Source of the DNA: Acanthacorydalis orientalis
Taxonomy: Eukaryota; Arthropoda; Insecta; Megaloptera; Corydalidae
Reading direction: 5' to 3'
NCBI GenBank assembly: GCA_034766995.1
Contig: CM068314.1
Location: 37,458,208-37,522,207, forward strand
Length of the DNA stretch: 64,000 nt
Position 1 is the first letter of the stretch. Each line of letters opens with the position of its first letter. Below, piece after piece: positions 37,803-51,347 of this stretch. Below the pieces are notes generated by a model that did no database searches, was not told the DNA's origin, and worked only from the letters and a program-made list of their open reading frames with translations. A program made the translations under genes and the position numbers.

Positions 37803-38034
37803 TGTGCAAATTTGTTTTGGCAATATTTACACGACGTTAGAGTTGACACGAACTATACAGCATGAACGACTGTGTTTGTTATTCCGGGTCGGTACCACAG
37901 GCCTTGCACCTTCCTATACCAGAAGACGTCGTCGGCGTCGTGTGCGACCTACTAAGATTGATCTCTGTGTAAACACGATACGCGTAAATATGGAAATTTT
38001 CAACAATTTATATCGATCGGCACGAGCTTGTTAA
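37803..38034. other. Unexplained GC-richer island
   Basis: The island stands out by composition, especially 37885-37990, which contains GACGTCGTCGGCGTCGTGTG. Two plus frames are open: 37804-38034 (76 codons, with an Arg run) and a shorter frame starting ATG at 37861 that includes LHLPIPEDVVGVVCDLLRL before a stop at about 37967. The second looks more protein-like. A possible acceptor (CCACAG, ending near 37900) lies before it. I cannot identify either product, and a regulatory element is equally possible. Confidence 0.3.
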
Positions 38035-38510
38035 CCAATCTACGGAAAACTACATATATTATTATGTAATAAAATCGTTAATAAGACGTATATTCAATTA
38101 ATATCTATCTGCCCCACGATAAGAAAATATTTCAACATACGTTTAAATACATTTCAGTATTTGTTAAACATATCGATGTTCTTAATTACTCCTACAGAAA
38201 AATGTTTGATGGAGATTTATAAAAAATAGCATTAAATATTACTTAATAAATGAAATGTATTTGTCTTAAAAGTATCTTTTCATTAGAACGCAAATAAGTA
38301 AATAAATTATTATATAAAAATTCATATATAAAATAAAATACCAATTAAATTTCCTTATAAACAATATAGTCATAAATAAAAAATGAATTATACTTATTGA
38401 CTGTTAAATATTAATCTTTATTTTTTTTATATTTTAATATTTACTTTTAACTTTCCTTCTTACTTTAAGCTGCCAATAATTTCTACTTTATTCTATCACA
38501 ATATCAAATT

Positions 38511-38512
<2 letters not shown>

Positions 38513-38559
<47 letters not shown>
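38513..38559. repeat. (TA)n microsatellite
   Basis: A TA run of about 47 bases. Confidence 0.92.
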
Positions 38560-38563
<4 letters not shown>

Positions 38564-38681
38564 AAAAATTATACAAATAAGAACTGAAATAATTTAATTT
38601 TTTATTTCTAAATATCAAAGTATTCGGTAAGAGCTGAAAAGACAATTTAAATTGTTATGACATATATAAATATATACTATC

Positions 38682-38686
<5 letters not shown>

Positions 38687-38754
<68 letters not shown>

Positions 38755-38824
38755 CATATATATGTATACATATTTATAGATATATATATATATACATATA
38801 TGTATACATATATGTATACATATA

Positions 38825-38881
<57 letters not shown>
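38687..38881. repeat. (TA)n with a CATATATGTATA minisatellite
   Basis: Two long TA runs flank tandem copies of the 12-base unit CATATATGTATA (about 38750-38830). At 195 bases it is the longest simple repeat in the window. The unit is nearly self-complementary. Confidence 0.9.
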
Positions 38882-38884
<3 letters not shown>

Positions 38885-39440
38885 GTTTAATTACATATTC
38901 ATAATTCTCACAATATATTGTTAGTCAGACAAAATGTTTTATAAAAAAAATATTTTAATTTGATTTTATTATATTTTTAAATATTTAACAATCGTTAACA
39001 GTTCAGTTTTTTAAAGTTTTAAAGTGATTTAAAGTTTTTTAGCTAACAGTTTAAAAAACTATTATTCAAATATTAAAGTTATGTAAAAAAATAAATTTAT
39101 AAAACTAGTGGAGAAAATATAATACAGGAAGTAGTTATATACATGACTAGATTTAATTGTGTGTTATTATCAGCACTCCTAAAAACAATTAAGTCGTACA
39201 ATAAGTCTTCTATTTACAACAGCGATCGATTTTGACTATAATTAATTTTCATTATAATTTTATAAAGGTTCATCTAGCAATGAAGTTTAGATAAAACCAG
39301 CCGAACTATAACAGGAAATTTGCTTTTTATTGCGAATTAAAACTAATTGTTTCATTATTAATTAAACAAACCTTGATATTTTTTTACTAGAATCCCTATC
39401 TCTGATGATTGTCAGATATATTTCATGATATACCTGTGTG

Positions 39441-39499
<59 letters not shown>
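39441..39499. repeat. (TA)n microsatellite
   Basis: A TA run of about 59 bases with one G interruption. Confidence 0.92.
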
Positions 39500-39503
<4 letters not shown>

Positions 39504-39754
39504 TTATTTATGTTTCAGTAATATTATAATGCATAATTACAATTTTATATATAGACATTATTATTTAAAATTATTTGTATATTGAATGAAAATAAGTATT
39601 GTATACAGTTAATATTTATTTGGATATACACTTTATAAAAGTGTAAATTATCCTTTGTATTTTAATGTTATGCAATTTAAAAATATCAAACGTAGGAACT
39701 ATTTTTTTAATAAGTTGTAATGAAATATGTTTCATACATTCTTAGAAGTTTTTC

Positions 39755-39777
39755 TATATATATATATATATATATAT
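39755..39777. repeat. (TA)n microsatellite
   Basis: A TA run of about 23 bases. Confidence 0.88.
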
Positions 39778-41023
39778 GTATATCTTTTAAACTGTATATT
39801 TGATTTATATCAATTAGATTCTTGAAATACATGAAAAAGTACTTTAAGTTCTAATTAAACTAATAATCAGTATGGAAATAATAACATAAAATGTTTACAA
39901 ACGCGCAAAATAATTGTTAGTCATCATCATAAAAAATGTAAGTATAAATTTTGCGTAACGTATAATTAACGCAGTAGATTAGGGTGCACGATTGGTATAA
40001 CACAGAAATCAGTGAAAATGAACAATAACGCGTCTATTTTTAACAAGAACCATTGAAAAAATTGGGACCTATAATAAAGTGATTCATTTTCTTTGAAAGT
40101 GGTTTCATAGATGCTTTTTTAAACCAACATGAATTGCAATGCGTGTTCTATATTACAAACGAACAGTATTTTATGTTAGCTTGACCTAAATTTAACAAAA
40201 AAGGGTTGTGTTATATGTTAATAAGTCCTGAAATATTATAATGTTCTTCCGGTGATTTATTGAGGGCGATTACAGAAAAAAAAATATACACACACGTCAT
40301 GAAATACATTTTTACTACGAAGTGATAAATGAGAATGAATGTGTGGTGACTGGTGCATTCAATAATTACATTGAACTTTTTTAGTCTAGCAAACTGTAGG
40401 TGAATAAGTCGGTCAACGATATCGCTACACTTTTTATATTAACTTTTGACACAAGTCTAAATAATTAATTACGTTCATGTTTAAATTTGAAACAAATCAA
40501 ATTAGTCATAATATAATTCAAGATTATATTGTCTACAAAATAAGTCACTTATAAATATGTACAATGAATTGAATAATTTAAATGTTACTATAATAATTAG
40601 AATTCGTACAGCTGTCAAAGCCTTATTACGAAGTAAAAAAACAATTAACGAATGATTTATTAATCCTTTGTATGTTATCATTTTCAGGATATTTTGATTT
40701 ATACTGAGAATTTTGCTAAAAGAAAGTAATTTATTAATAACAACTATATATTATAATTTTAAATGAAATTTTGGTGGTATATATTTAATGTACACTTTTT
40801 TCAGTAATTTTTTTAATTATTTCATTGAACCACTACACGTACATATTTTTATTATTGAATTGAACTGCAACACATACATACTTTTATATATGTGAGGGTT
40901 ATTTTTAAAAACTAAAGTTCTCAGTAGTTAGTAATACCAAATATATTTTTATATAATTGTTTATATTTATTTATACACTGTTTGTTGAACCAACTGAAAA
41001 ATTTACAGATATTGTTATTTATC

Positions 41024-41027
<4 letters not shown>

Positions 41028-41081
<54 letters not shown>
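41028..41081. repeat. (TA)n microsatellite
   Basis: A TA run of about 54 bases. Confidence 0.92.
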
Positions 41082-41083
<2 letters not shown>

Positions 41084-41804
41084 CACTTATATGTAAATCG
41101 AAGCGCATTTGTTATTTGCAATGCATGACTCGCACAAAATGTTATCTACACTTCTGATCATTCAAAACAAAAATATTAACGAAAACAGATTCTTATTTCA
41201 TATGAGTTTTGTTATCAAATAAATACAATTGAAAAACATATTAAAAAAATAACAATGTTTTTTGTAAAAAAATATCGATTTTTATATCAAAATTAGTCTT
41301 GTTTTCTTGTAATTAACAAAAACTATGACAGACATACTTTTCATAGTTGATATGATAAAACCAACTACTTTGTTTTATATATGGGAACTTTCGGATTGAT
41401 TGGATTATTATTTTTTGAAATATTTGCCAATCAGGCTAAAATATACGTTTTGAATAAAAATGTGTTTAATGTTTTATGTACAGGTTATGAAGAGATAAAA
41501 TATATTTTATAAAAATATTAGAAATCAACTAAACTATTCAATGTACATATTGGAAATTTTTTTGCTTCAATCGAATAAAAAAACTGAATAACTCAAAGTA
41601 GCTAGTTAATGACTAGTTGGCTATATATCTTTTTATATTTGCCAAAAAATATGTTACCTTTTTCTTTAGTTGAACTCGCTGGACGATAAAAAGTCTACAG
41701 CTTTTGTAAAATTTAGATTGATAACAAATATCTGTAGAAGTATATTCTTAAGAGTTCGAATTGTAAAGTATGTAAAAAAATAAATCTTTTTATTAAAATC
41801 TCTA

Positions 41805-41806
<2 letters not shown>

Positions 41807-41855
<49 letters not shown>
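41807..41855. repeat. (TA)n microsatellite
   Basis: A TA run of about 49 bases. Confidence 0.92.
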
Positions 41856-41858
<3 letters not shown>

Positions 41859-43189
41859 GAAGAAAAGTTACAAGTGACAAAAATAAAATTGCATTTTTAG
41901 CGAATAAATTCACAAAATACTCCAGAATATAACAGTATTATGAGAGTTAAAGTTTCAATTTAAATTTTCATAATGATTTTTTTTTTAAATAAAATTGAAA
42001 AACTTAATTTAAAATGATATTACAGTTAAAGAAATAGTGTCAAAGGATTTCGTAAACTATAATATTTTCCAGATGTGTCGTTTGTTTAAGTGATCAAATT
42101 TGTGTTACATTTTTTAGTTATTTACTATTGAAATTATATTAAAAAATAAATTAATAAAGTAAAAATGTACTAAAAAACCATTAATTCACTTTTAATTCAT
42201 TTCGTTTGTTTAATAATATCAATTACAACACGATAAATATAATATACTATTAAATAATATTAAACGTTTTATATATATAGTTATAATATATAATAATATA
42301 TAATTTTTCGAATAAAAATAAATAAAATTTAAAAAAAACGTATGTTATTAATAATTTTAATTTGCAAGACATTGTTGTATAATTATTAAAAAATAATTAT
42401 AAGAAATAGTAATTGGGTAATATATTTTTGTTTCTATTTGAAAAAACCATTTAATAATTTGGATTACAAGTTAAAATAATAATAAATTTTGCCCTCTTTT
42501 TTCTACTATATTTACTAATAAAAAACCATCGGACCAGAAATAAAAAAATATATAAGCATTTGAACTAGATATTTGTAATAACTCCTTCTGTTTTCCAATG
42601 AATGATATTCTATCTGCGTGTTATGAATTACTACACTTAAATTAATTTAATCACCATGTTTCTCACTACACATAACCTAATTAGTGAATCATAATAATAT
42701 CTGTATCACGCTTTTTCTCAGTAATTGGGTCGTAAGAAAATTGCTTTTACGTGAATACAACTTTTTGCTAAAAAAATATAAAATTCAATAGGAAGATTTA
42801 AACGTGTTGTGAAGTACATGCTACAGCGATTATTATTTACTTATGCAACGTACGCATAACGTGTAGATAATTATTATGTCACCGTTTGACCATGTCAGAG
42901 GTGATATCGATAATCATTTATAAGCTCAGGCAAATGTGTAACGAATTTTATGGGGTTAATGTTTAGATAAAAGTTAATATATGAAAATTTGTTCTAAATT
43001 TTTTTTCCTAAGATTATATATCTTTTTTATAAAATAAAATTTATGATGTTTTATTTAATAATACATGATTGAAACGTTTTTATCATACATTTGGTGTTTG
43101 GTCTATTTTATGTACATTTTGAGAAATATTTCATTTAATAGTGATTATTAAGTAGCACGTGATCGTTTCAAAATGAATAAATGAAAGTT

Positions 43190-43211
43190 TATATATATAT
43201 ATATATATATA
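43190..43211. repeat. (TA)n microsatellite
   Basis: A TA run of about 22 bases. Confidence 0.88.
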
Positions 43212-44082
43212 CAAATAGTAAAAATCTGTTATAGAAAGCACGGATATAATGAATATAGCATTAGTGATATGGATAAAGTGAGAAAATGTTTATAAGAATT
43301 TCAGCCATGCATATTTCCACATAAATATTTACTTTTAAACTGATGTATTGGAAAAAAATTATGTTTTTTAAGAATCTTATTCTCTATATAATTGGCGGTG
43401 AATCTTATTTTTTCGAAAATGAACTCATAAAAAATAACGTCCTGGGTAGAAATCAAAGTAAAAAAGTGTTTATACGTCCTATATTCTTATTATTTTCATT
43501 AGAAACTTGTAATTATTAAAGCTAAATGTGTCTCTATTTATTAAATAAAACGATAAATATATTTGTATTATTTCTAGTTTTAAAACATTTATTTTAATTT
43601 TATATTTATATTGTTGTTTCATTATGCGGTGCTATCTAACGTTTACAACTATTCTTTTATATTTTATAGAGAAGATGATAATATCTAAATAGATATACAA
43701 ATATAAGAAAAAATAATGTCGATCCCGTAGAGCTCGTTATAATCGAGTTAGTCTGTTTATGTATAATTATGCGAATAAGTGTGTATTAATGGAAAGAAAT
43801 TTAAATTCTGATAGCTTAAGTAGAACTGAAATATTCTTACTTCTTTAAATTAATTTTTTATTAATAAAATTACTTACAATTATTAATTTACATAACAATA
43901 ATATCAATGATAAAAATAAAATATTTTTATGAATATTCCAAGAGATAAACTAAATACATATATTTAAATTAAGTAATGTACTCTTAAAAGTATAATTATT
44001 TATGAGAACCTGATCAGTATTAAGCCATTTTACATATTTTTATATAACTTTTACACACACACACACATATATATATATTGTT

Positions 44083-44319
44083 GGCAAAAGTCCGACTTTG
44101 ACTAGTCAGTATATCTTGATTTATAAAATTAAAATTAGATTACTTTCACTCACGCCTTCACCCTCACCTTCATCCTCATCTTCATCTTTACCATCATCTT
44201 CACCCTTTTTTGTCGAGGCCAAGCGCAGGTATACATCTGAGTAGAGGTTCTTCTTCGGACTTTGGCTGACGGCGACCGGGCAAAGTAAGACTTTGACTAG
44301 GAAAAGTCGAACTTTGTCT
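44083..44319. mobile_element. Inverted-repeat-bounded cassette, possible MITE
   Basis: The ends 44083-44108 and 44294-44319 are inverted copies, 20 of 26 bases matching by my alignment, around the motif GACTTTGACTAGTCA. A further direct copy of AAAGTNNGACTTTGACTAG lies at 44282-44300. Microsatellites abut both sides. Inside is a GC-richer block with a CTTCAT-rich tract (44150-44205). The minus strand here is open and reads SPKKNLYSDVYLRLASTKK then an Asp/Glu/Gly-rich tail that ends at a GTGAGT donor-like site. This looks like a short non-autonomous DNA element or a fragment of a larger repeat family. I cannot name the family, and no target duplication is certain. Confidence 0.45.
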
Positions 44320-44322
<3 letters not shown>

Positions 44323-44362
<40 letters not shown>

Positions 44363-44394
44363 GCACATATTTATATATATATATATATATATAT
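44323..44394. repeat. Interrupted (TA)n microsatellite
   Basis: Two TA runs separated by CATGCACATATT, next to the cassette on its right; a CA-TA array (44053-44079) abuts its left. Confidence 0.9.
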
Positions 44395-44570
44395 TAAATT
44401 TAAACTGAATGATTAATTATTTAAATCTCATAATGTAACCTAATTTAGTTAAAATATGCATGTTTGTATTTTATTTTACCTATAAAACCATTATTACTAA
44501 TAAAGTATAAATTTGTGTATTAAATGTATTAATCGATTTGACGTCAAATTTGTTACCATTTAAAAAGAAT

Positions 44571-44607
44571 CACACACACACACGCATATATATATATATA
44601 TATATAC
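44571..44607. repeat. (CA)n-(TA)n composite microsatellite
   Basis: A CA run with one G, then a TA run. Confidence 0.88.
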
Positions 44608-45440
44608 ATGCACTTGTGTGTGTAAATTGACTTAAAATAATATTTTCACATTACACATTTCAGGAAAAATGTAAATTTATTATTTGTCATATTTTTCGTT
44701 TACAATTAATATATTTATTATCTTGATAAGTTTACATTTAATATATCATTGTTGCATGCAAAAATAAAATAAAAAGGAAATCTGAAAAGAAGGAATACAT
44801 AATAAATAAAATACACGTTATATTTTTAGGTCACATTAAATTAAGAATGAAAAAAAAAACAAAAATAGTTTAATGTTATATAATAACAGATTCAAGATAA
44901 TAATTATATTTTTAACACTACGCTATTTATCGTATAAAAACTATTGGTGTGTAACTAATAAAAATCAAACGACGCAATTGTAGTTTAACTAAAATATTTA
45001 TTAAATGAATAACATATTCGTGTACAGAACCTGTTAATTAAGATTTGATCATAAATCTTAAATATTGTACGCTATACGCAAGAATTTTATCTAGATTTAA
45101 TTCTAGGGTTTGAACAGAAAATGCATATAGCTCTTTTTAAATTAAATATTCGGAAGCCACAGTTTGAACAGATTAGACTAGGCAGAATTACACAACAGAT
45201 TTGAAAATGAGATTTTAATGACCAATAAGTATATGGAATACAAGAACGTTCTGGGTGTTAACCACATCATATGATTGATTACCTATCGACATGTTATTAC
45301 AAAATTAACGGAAATGAAAGCATCATTGGATTATCATCACAAAAGTAGATAAAAAAAAGCCGTTCATCTTTGGTTATTATAATTTCTTGTCTGTACATTT
45401 TTCAAAATACATACACGTATATATGTACATATAAATACAT

Positions 45441-45445
<5 letters not shown>

Positions 45446-45504
<59 letters not shown>
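45446..45504. repeat. (TA)n microsatellite
   Basis: A TA run of about 59 bases. Confidence 0.92.
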
Positions 45505-45506
<2 letters not shown>

Positions 45507-47225
45507 ATAGAGGAAGATGTATGTAGAAAGGTTTTAGGTTTTAATTTGAGACAAAAAAATCTTAAACCAAGCATTAAATATCATATATGTGTATTTTAGG
45601 TAAAATCAAATTCTATAGATATTTAAATACAGCAATCATACCCACTGACTAAAAATAAGAAAATTCTAATCAATCAGAATTTTTTTAAGCGATAATAAAA
45701 TGACCCCGATTAAAAATCTTGATTAGTAAAACGAATTGCGGTAAAGATATTTGGTTTATATATATATATATATATTTGCGTGGGATTGTATTCTTATGTA
45801 TAACAAAACAATTTTTAATCGATTGTGATGTCTGCCAATAATTTTTAGTCTTAGGTAAATCATAAGATGATATTTCGCTAAAAATGTTTGAGTTTTTGTT
45901 ATTTCTTATACCATATATTTATATTTTGAAATATGGTACGGATTTATTAGAATATACAGTGTTCTTTCTCGTAGAGATATTAGAAGAAATTAATTTTATT
46001 TTAAATAATATTTCTTTTATTTTATTTTTCATATGTATCATATTTATGTTAAACAATATTACTTTATTTTTTAAGTACTCTGTAATTTAAATAAAAAAAC
46101 CATTTAATAAAAATATGGGGAAGCCAAGAAGTACTTTATAATATACATGTTCTTCAAAATTATTATATATTTATTTGAAAAAAAACTCTTCATTGCAAAT
46201 AATACTGTAATTAATTATCAAATTAAATAATTTTCATAGATTTTAAACCCAATATTTAATAGATTTGCATACAGGAGAGATGCAGATATATATTTTTCAT
46301 TTGTTAATAAGTATACAGAGTTTTCGCGAAACGTTTAAGTTTATTTCTGATGGCGATTTATTTTTGTTTATTTCTCACAAAAATCTTTCTAATGAGGATC
46401 GAGTTTTTAAATAAAATGAAGTTGTAAGTATTTGAAATTTAGAATTCACTTTTTTATAATTTCTATACTTTGGCCTGAAGAATTATTTTGAGTTCAATAA
46501 ACATATATTTATGGTATGCATTACAATGTATAAAAATGAGTTACAAACAATAATATTAACTGAATTAAATAAAAATCTATTTAAAAGGTAATTTTTATGT
46601 AAAAAGTTAATAACATCTTAATATAGAATACATCTACCTCATACGTACTTTTTGCATATAGTAGGCTTTTATTTAAAGATAGTATCTTTTGTTCGTAATT
46701 TAAAAATGGGAAGACAGCTACAATTGAATACTATGTTTGAGGAAGAGATTTTGCATATTAAGGTGACATTAATTTGTAGGAAAATAAAATAACAATTTTT
46801 GTATTGTGCCTAAATTATTTTTCATAATAGAATTTTCTTTCATTACAAACCACGTTCTTTTGTTCTACCACGTTCTTTTTGTTCAGAAATATTTGATAAT
46901 TGATTATTTATCGTTTTGGTTGCTTGTTGTATGGATTTTAATAAAGATAAAAACATTCACTGAAAACGAAGTTACAGAAAATTCTGAACTATTATAATTT
47001 TTTTGCATGTAATGCTCTGAGGATGATATTTCTATCGAAATGCTCAAATGTAACAATTAATGTGGCTACTAATTGATTATTCAACATTTTTGATAAAATA
47101 CTTTTTTAGTTTTGTGAAGAAGATTTTGAGGAAAATATTTTATTTACGGAAGGGAAAGTATTATTTTTGTAAATAGACGTTGTTAACGTTTTTCCATTAT
47201 TATTGTGTATAAATTATCTATTATT

Positions 47226-47228
<3 letters not shown>

Positions 47229-47272
<44 letters not shown>
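47229..47272. repeat. (TA)n microsatellite
   Basis: A TA run of about 44 bases. Confidence 0.92.
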
Positions 47273-47275
<3 letters not shown>

Positions 47276-47420
47276 GAATGTATATGTCTAATCCATGCCT
47301 GATGGTAGCAATAACATCAATATTCATTATAATTGATGAAAGTGATAAAAATATCAATTTGTCTGCTTTAATTTCAAATTACAGAATCAATATTTTAGAT
47401 GAGATTTCGACTCTTGTTTG

Positions 47421-47464
47421 TATATATATATATATATACATTTTTGCAAAAAATAACGTGTTTG

Positions 47465-47513
<49 letters not shown>
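47421..47513. repeat. Paired (TA)n arrays
   Basis: TA runs at 47421-47438 and 47468-47513. Confidence 0.9.
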
Positions 47514-47516
<3 letters not shown>

Positions 47517-48836
47517 AAGAGAAAAAATAATGAGAAACAATATGAAAATATAAGATTTGATTGATTAAATTACTTACAAAAACCAATTCTTGTAAATGTA
47601 AACTATACATTTTCTTGTATATGATCAAATTATGATAATACTGTTATTTTATCGAAGTCTAGTTTTGTAGGACACCTAAATATATGAGAGTGTGTACCGC
47701 AGAGCAATTCATCAAATATTTTAAGAAATCATACTGTTTTTAGTAACACCGCACTATGTATACAATAAAGCTGAGTGCTAAAAATAAAATCAAAAGCAGG
47801 TCAATGAAACACTTGTTATCCTTATAAACATTATAATCTAACTTTAAGAATTTTATTAAGACAATTAATATATGTGTTGTTTTTTTATTTCGAGTTGCAT
47901 ATAATTATTTGTATCAAAATTTGATTTTATATTTTTTTTCAAAAGATGTAAATAAACGTTCATTTATTATTCAGATTTATACAAAAAAATATGTCATCAT
48001 TTATATGTACTATAAGTAGAATAAAGAATGATGAGCACCAATTTATTTTAATTTTAGAGTAATACGTTCACGTTTTTAAATCGCAACGAATACACGCTAT
48101 TCAAACATTACAAAAATTGACAGTAACATATACTGATAATCCTTATCAAGTTAATATGAACGATTTACACACACCTTCAACATCTATCAAATGTCTTATT
48201 GTATATCAAATATAATGTTTTGAACAGTTTTCTGAAATGAAACATTGTACAGTAAGATGATAATCATATATGTCTGTATTCAATATAGCGTAAATTTTTT
48301 TTCATGTTCTCTGAAGAATTGCGTGTTGAAACAATAGAACACGAAAAAGGATTTACATATTAGCTGTTCTACAAACCAGGAACAATAGTTAATGAAAAAC
48401 GTTTAGTAGTTTTTCATGTTTTTGGTAGATGGCGATACGGTGTTTAAACGAATTAATTTAAAGACAAAAGCAATAATGTTTATTTTCTTGTTTTCAACAG
48501 TTGATTTAAGACTTATAAGTTGAGAAAACTGTCAAAGAAATTCCTTTTTTTAAGTCAGTGAAAGCTTTTTTAGTTTATTTATTTTTTGATTAATTTACAT
48601 ATACATTCTACAATTATATATATATATATATAACGAAAATACATTCCTAACAAATAAATTCATGTAAATTAAGAGATAAAATTTGAAAACAATAGAAAGT
48701 GTGTGCAGATTGTTAATAAAGTGTAAGTGATGTATAGATTATCAAAAATCTCCGAATGAATTCGTAAGTAAATTTTTTATTGAAAATTATACTTGCAAAA
48801 GAAAACATTTTATAATGTTAAATGATTTGTAATAAT

Positions 48837-48845
<9 letters not shown>

Positions 48846-48869
<24 letters not shown>

Positions 48870-48884
48870 CTAGTGTATATATGG
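48846..48884. repeat. (TA)n run with small palindrome
   Basis: A TA run to 48866 is followed by the palindrome ACACTAGTGT and TATATATG. Confidence 0.8.
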
Positions 48885-49729
48885 GTATTTTTATTTGTTT
48901 ACATATTTGTCAAAATCAGTATAAAGTATGATAACTGCAATAGTAAGCCTAGTACAGTACAATAAAAATGAATATTTCAATGATTGATTGCTTGGTTATT
49001 TGGGGCTTAAGTGCGCGTCGACAATTATCATTAGCGCTTGATATTTTGTTGGCCTTTTTTTTATAATATCTTATTGTAAATTAAGAATTTATTATATCTT
49101 TAATAAACGGTATAAAAAAACGTCTCATAATATTAAAATAATTACAATTATCTGTTAAAGACAAAAATTCATTTAAACTTAATTTCGTTACGATATAAAT
49201 CAATTTATAATTTTTTAATCTATGTTTACTCATTTATTTGGGGGAAATTAATAAATGTAAATTTATTCTTTAATGAATATTTTTTCTATGGTTGAATATA
49301 CTATTATATAACAGTATATACCTGTATTGATACTACATATATTAAAAAGTTTGTTATTATTTTACAATATAAATGTAATTCAATTTTAAATAATGTGACC
49401 AATAAACAAACTGACTGAATTAAAGATTCTAAAACTGCAGGTAAATATTATAAATTTTAATTCAGTTTTATGTTGTATGTTTCCTTAGAGAAAAAAACAA
49501 ATTAATTGCTATTACAAATGCACCAAATTTTAATTTTTGTGAAGAATCAATTTGAATTCATAATCAACAAAAAAGTAGAGAAAATGATTTGTTAAAAATC
49601 TTAATTTGAAGTCCTTATAAATGTATCCCAATATACGTACCTCAAGAAGAAGAGAATTATGAAATAAAGATTATGATTATTTTTTTATATTTCATTTGCA
49701 TACACACGTATACGTACATACATTCATAC

Positions 49730-49730
<1 letters not shown>

Positions 49731-49798
<68 letters not shown>
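49731..49798. repeat. (CATA)n-(TA)n composite microsatellite
   Basis: A tetranucleotide CATA run passes into a TA run. Confidence 0.9.
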
Positions 49799-49802
<4 letters not shown>

Positions 49803-50058
49803 ATTTTAAGTACAATTACATTTTTTTGTTACAGTACTATTATTTTTTTATTATTAAAACTTTCATACATTAATATATTAATTATTTTAATATTCATAGG
49901 ATTATATTTTACACTGTAATATCTTATTTTCTTTAAAAATAATATAAATATATTTAATTTATTGATAGATGTTTCCAGACATGACTTTTTTATTTATTCA
50001 TTATTGTAATGTCAAAAATATATATGAATGGCAATACATTACTATCACTCTCTTTACG

Positions 50059-50064
<6 letters not shown>

Positions 50065-50122
<58 letters not shown>
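50065..50122. repeat. (TA)n microsatellite
   Basis: A TA run of about 58 bases. Confidence 0.92.
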
Positions 50123-50125
<3 letters not shown>

Positions 50126-50355
50126 ATGTACCATTTTAATACAAATTAAACTAAAAGGAAGTTTTAAAATATATATGAATGAACAGTTTTAAATGAAGTA
50201 ATTGTAAAATATTGAATACAATAAAATATATATTGTTTAAAATGAATGCAACTGAATATAGATACCATATAGAGTTGATAATATAAATATGAAAAAGGAA
50301 AACACCAAGTTTATAAAAAAAATACATATTTACATATTTGTATCTTTGTAAATTT

Positions 50356-50398
50356 TTTAGAAAATTTAATAATAAATTTTAGAAAATTTAATAATAAG
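50356..50398. repeat. Short tandem duplication
   Basis: TTTTAGAAAATTTAATAATA is present twice in direct tandem. Confidence 0.8.
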
Positions 50399-50819
50399 TA
50401 ATTATTAATAAATAATTTCATTTAATAATAATAAATTTATAAAAATAAAAGGTTTTAAATTACTCGGAGAAAGTAAAATTGACCATGTTTATTTTTTATT
50501 TGTTTCTAATATCAATAGAAATTACGTAATAAATGTTGAAATTAAAACATACTAATTAAATTCATAAGAAATATTACAGAAAAACAAAACGTGAAAATAT
50601 GAACACGATAAATTTCAATATGTAATGATTCTATAGTAATAAAAACAATGTTGTTGACATGCAAATTGATAATAACTGTTATACATGAACATTTAAAATA
50701 ATCTTTTTTAGATAATCACATATGAGTACCGTCACAGTTACCGTACAATCAGTAGGAAGTCGCAATTTATCAATTTTATAACAAACTTATCAAAAGAATT
50801 ATAAACATTTATTCATCGT

Positions 50820-51085
50820 TTAAACCTTGGAGTTAGCATTCAAGATCGGAATCGGCTATCTAAAGTCCTCGCTTTTAAAAAAATAACGAAAAATTTTTTT
50901 GTCGGGCTACACGTGTTATTAAAATGCAATGCACAAGTGTTAAAGCCCCACGCTTCGGCCTTCGTAGTTGAACAATCCCTTTGCACGCATATACACCTCC
51001 TCGGTAACGGAATATAGGGGTGAAGCATGCAGACACGCTCATTAATATGAGCGAGATGACGAATATTTGTCGAGAACAGGGTAGG
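50820..51085. other. Unexplained GC-richer island
   Basis: The island is clearly less AT-rich than its flanks, notably 50905-51060. The minus strand is open at 50840-51028 (62 codons, including RRCICVQRDCSTTKAEAWGF) but matches no family I know and has no splice support. CTCATTAATATGAG at 51038-51051 is a small palindrome. A repeat copy or a regulatory element is as likely as an exon. Confidence 0.3.
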
Positions 51086-51295
51086 GAAAGGATTTATTTT
51101 TATTATATATATATATTACCTTCATCATCTTCACGTCAACAATTTACTACTTAATAAAAGTGTCCATTGCATTTTCATTAAAACGATCCAGTGTATTTGT
51201 TTTTTGTACAATATTTAAACTTATACGGACATTTTTATTTCTACTGTATACTTTTCTTTGTTTGGACTTTTTTAATTTTTTAATCTTTACTAATA

Positions 51296-51299
<4 letters not shown>

Positions 51300-51344
<45 letters not shown>
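51300..51344. repeat. (TA)n microsatellite
   Basis: A TA run of about 45 bases. Confidence 0.92.

Positions 51345-51347
<3 letters not shown>

Larger units (their letters stand above)
38040..44082. other. AT-rich non-coding stretch
   Basis: About 6 kb without a recognisable gene. Slightly less AT-rich patches near 39960-40060 and 42840-42960 hold no readable frame. Confidence 0.5.
44395..50819. other. AT-rich non-coding stretch
   Basis: About 6.4 kb without a supported gene. Open frames at 45884-46090, 46806-46997 and 47203-47514 (plus) are hydrophobic AT-driven or TA-repeat frames. Confidence 0.5.

Noticed and set aside
45884..46090. Hydrophobic plus-strand open frame, possible membrane protein
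   Set aside because: Leu/Ile/Phe richness is what random AT-rich DNA encodes, and no start context, splice signal or domain supports it.
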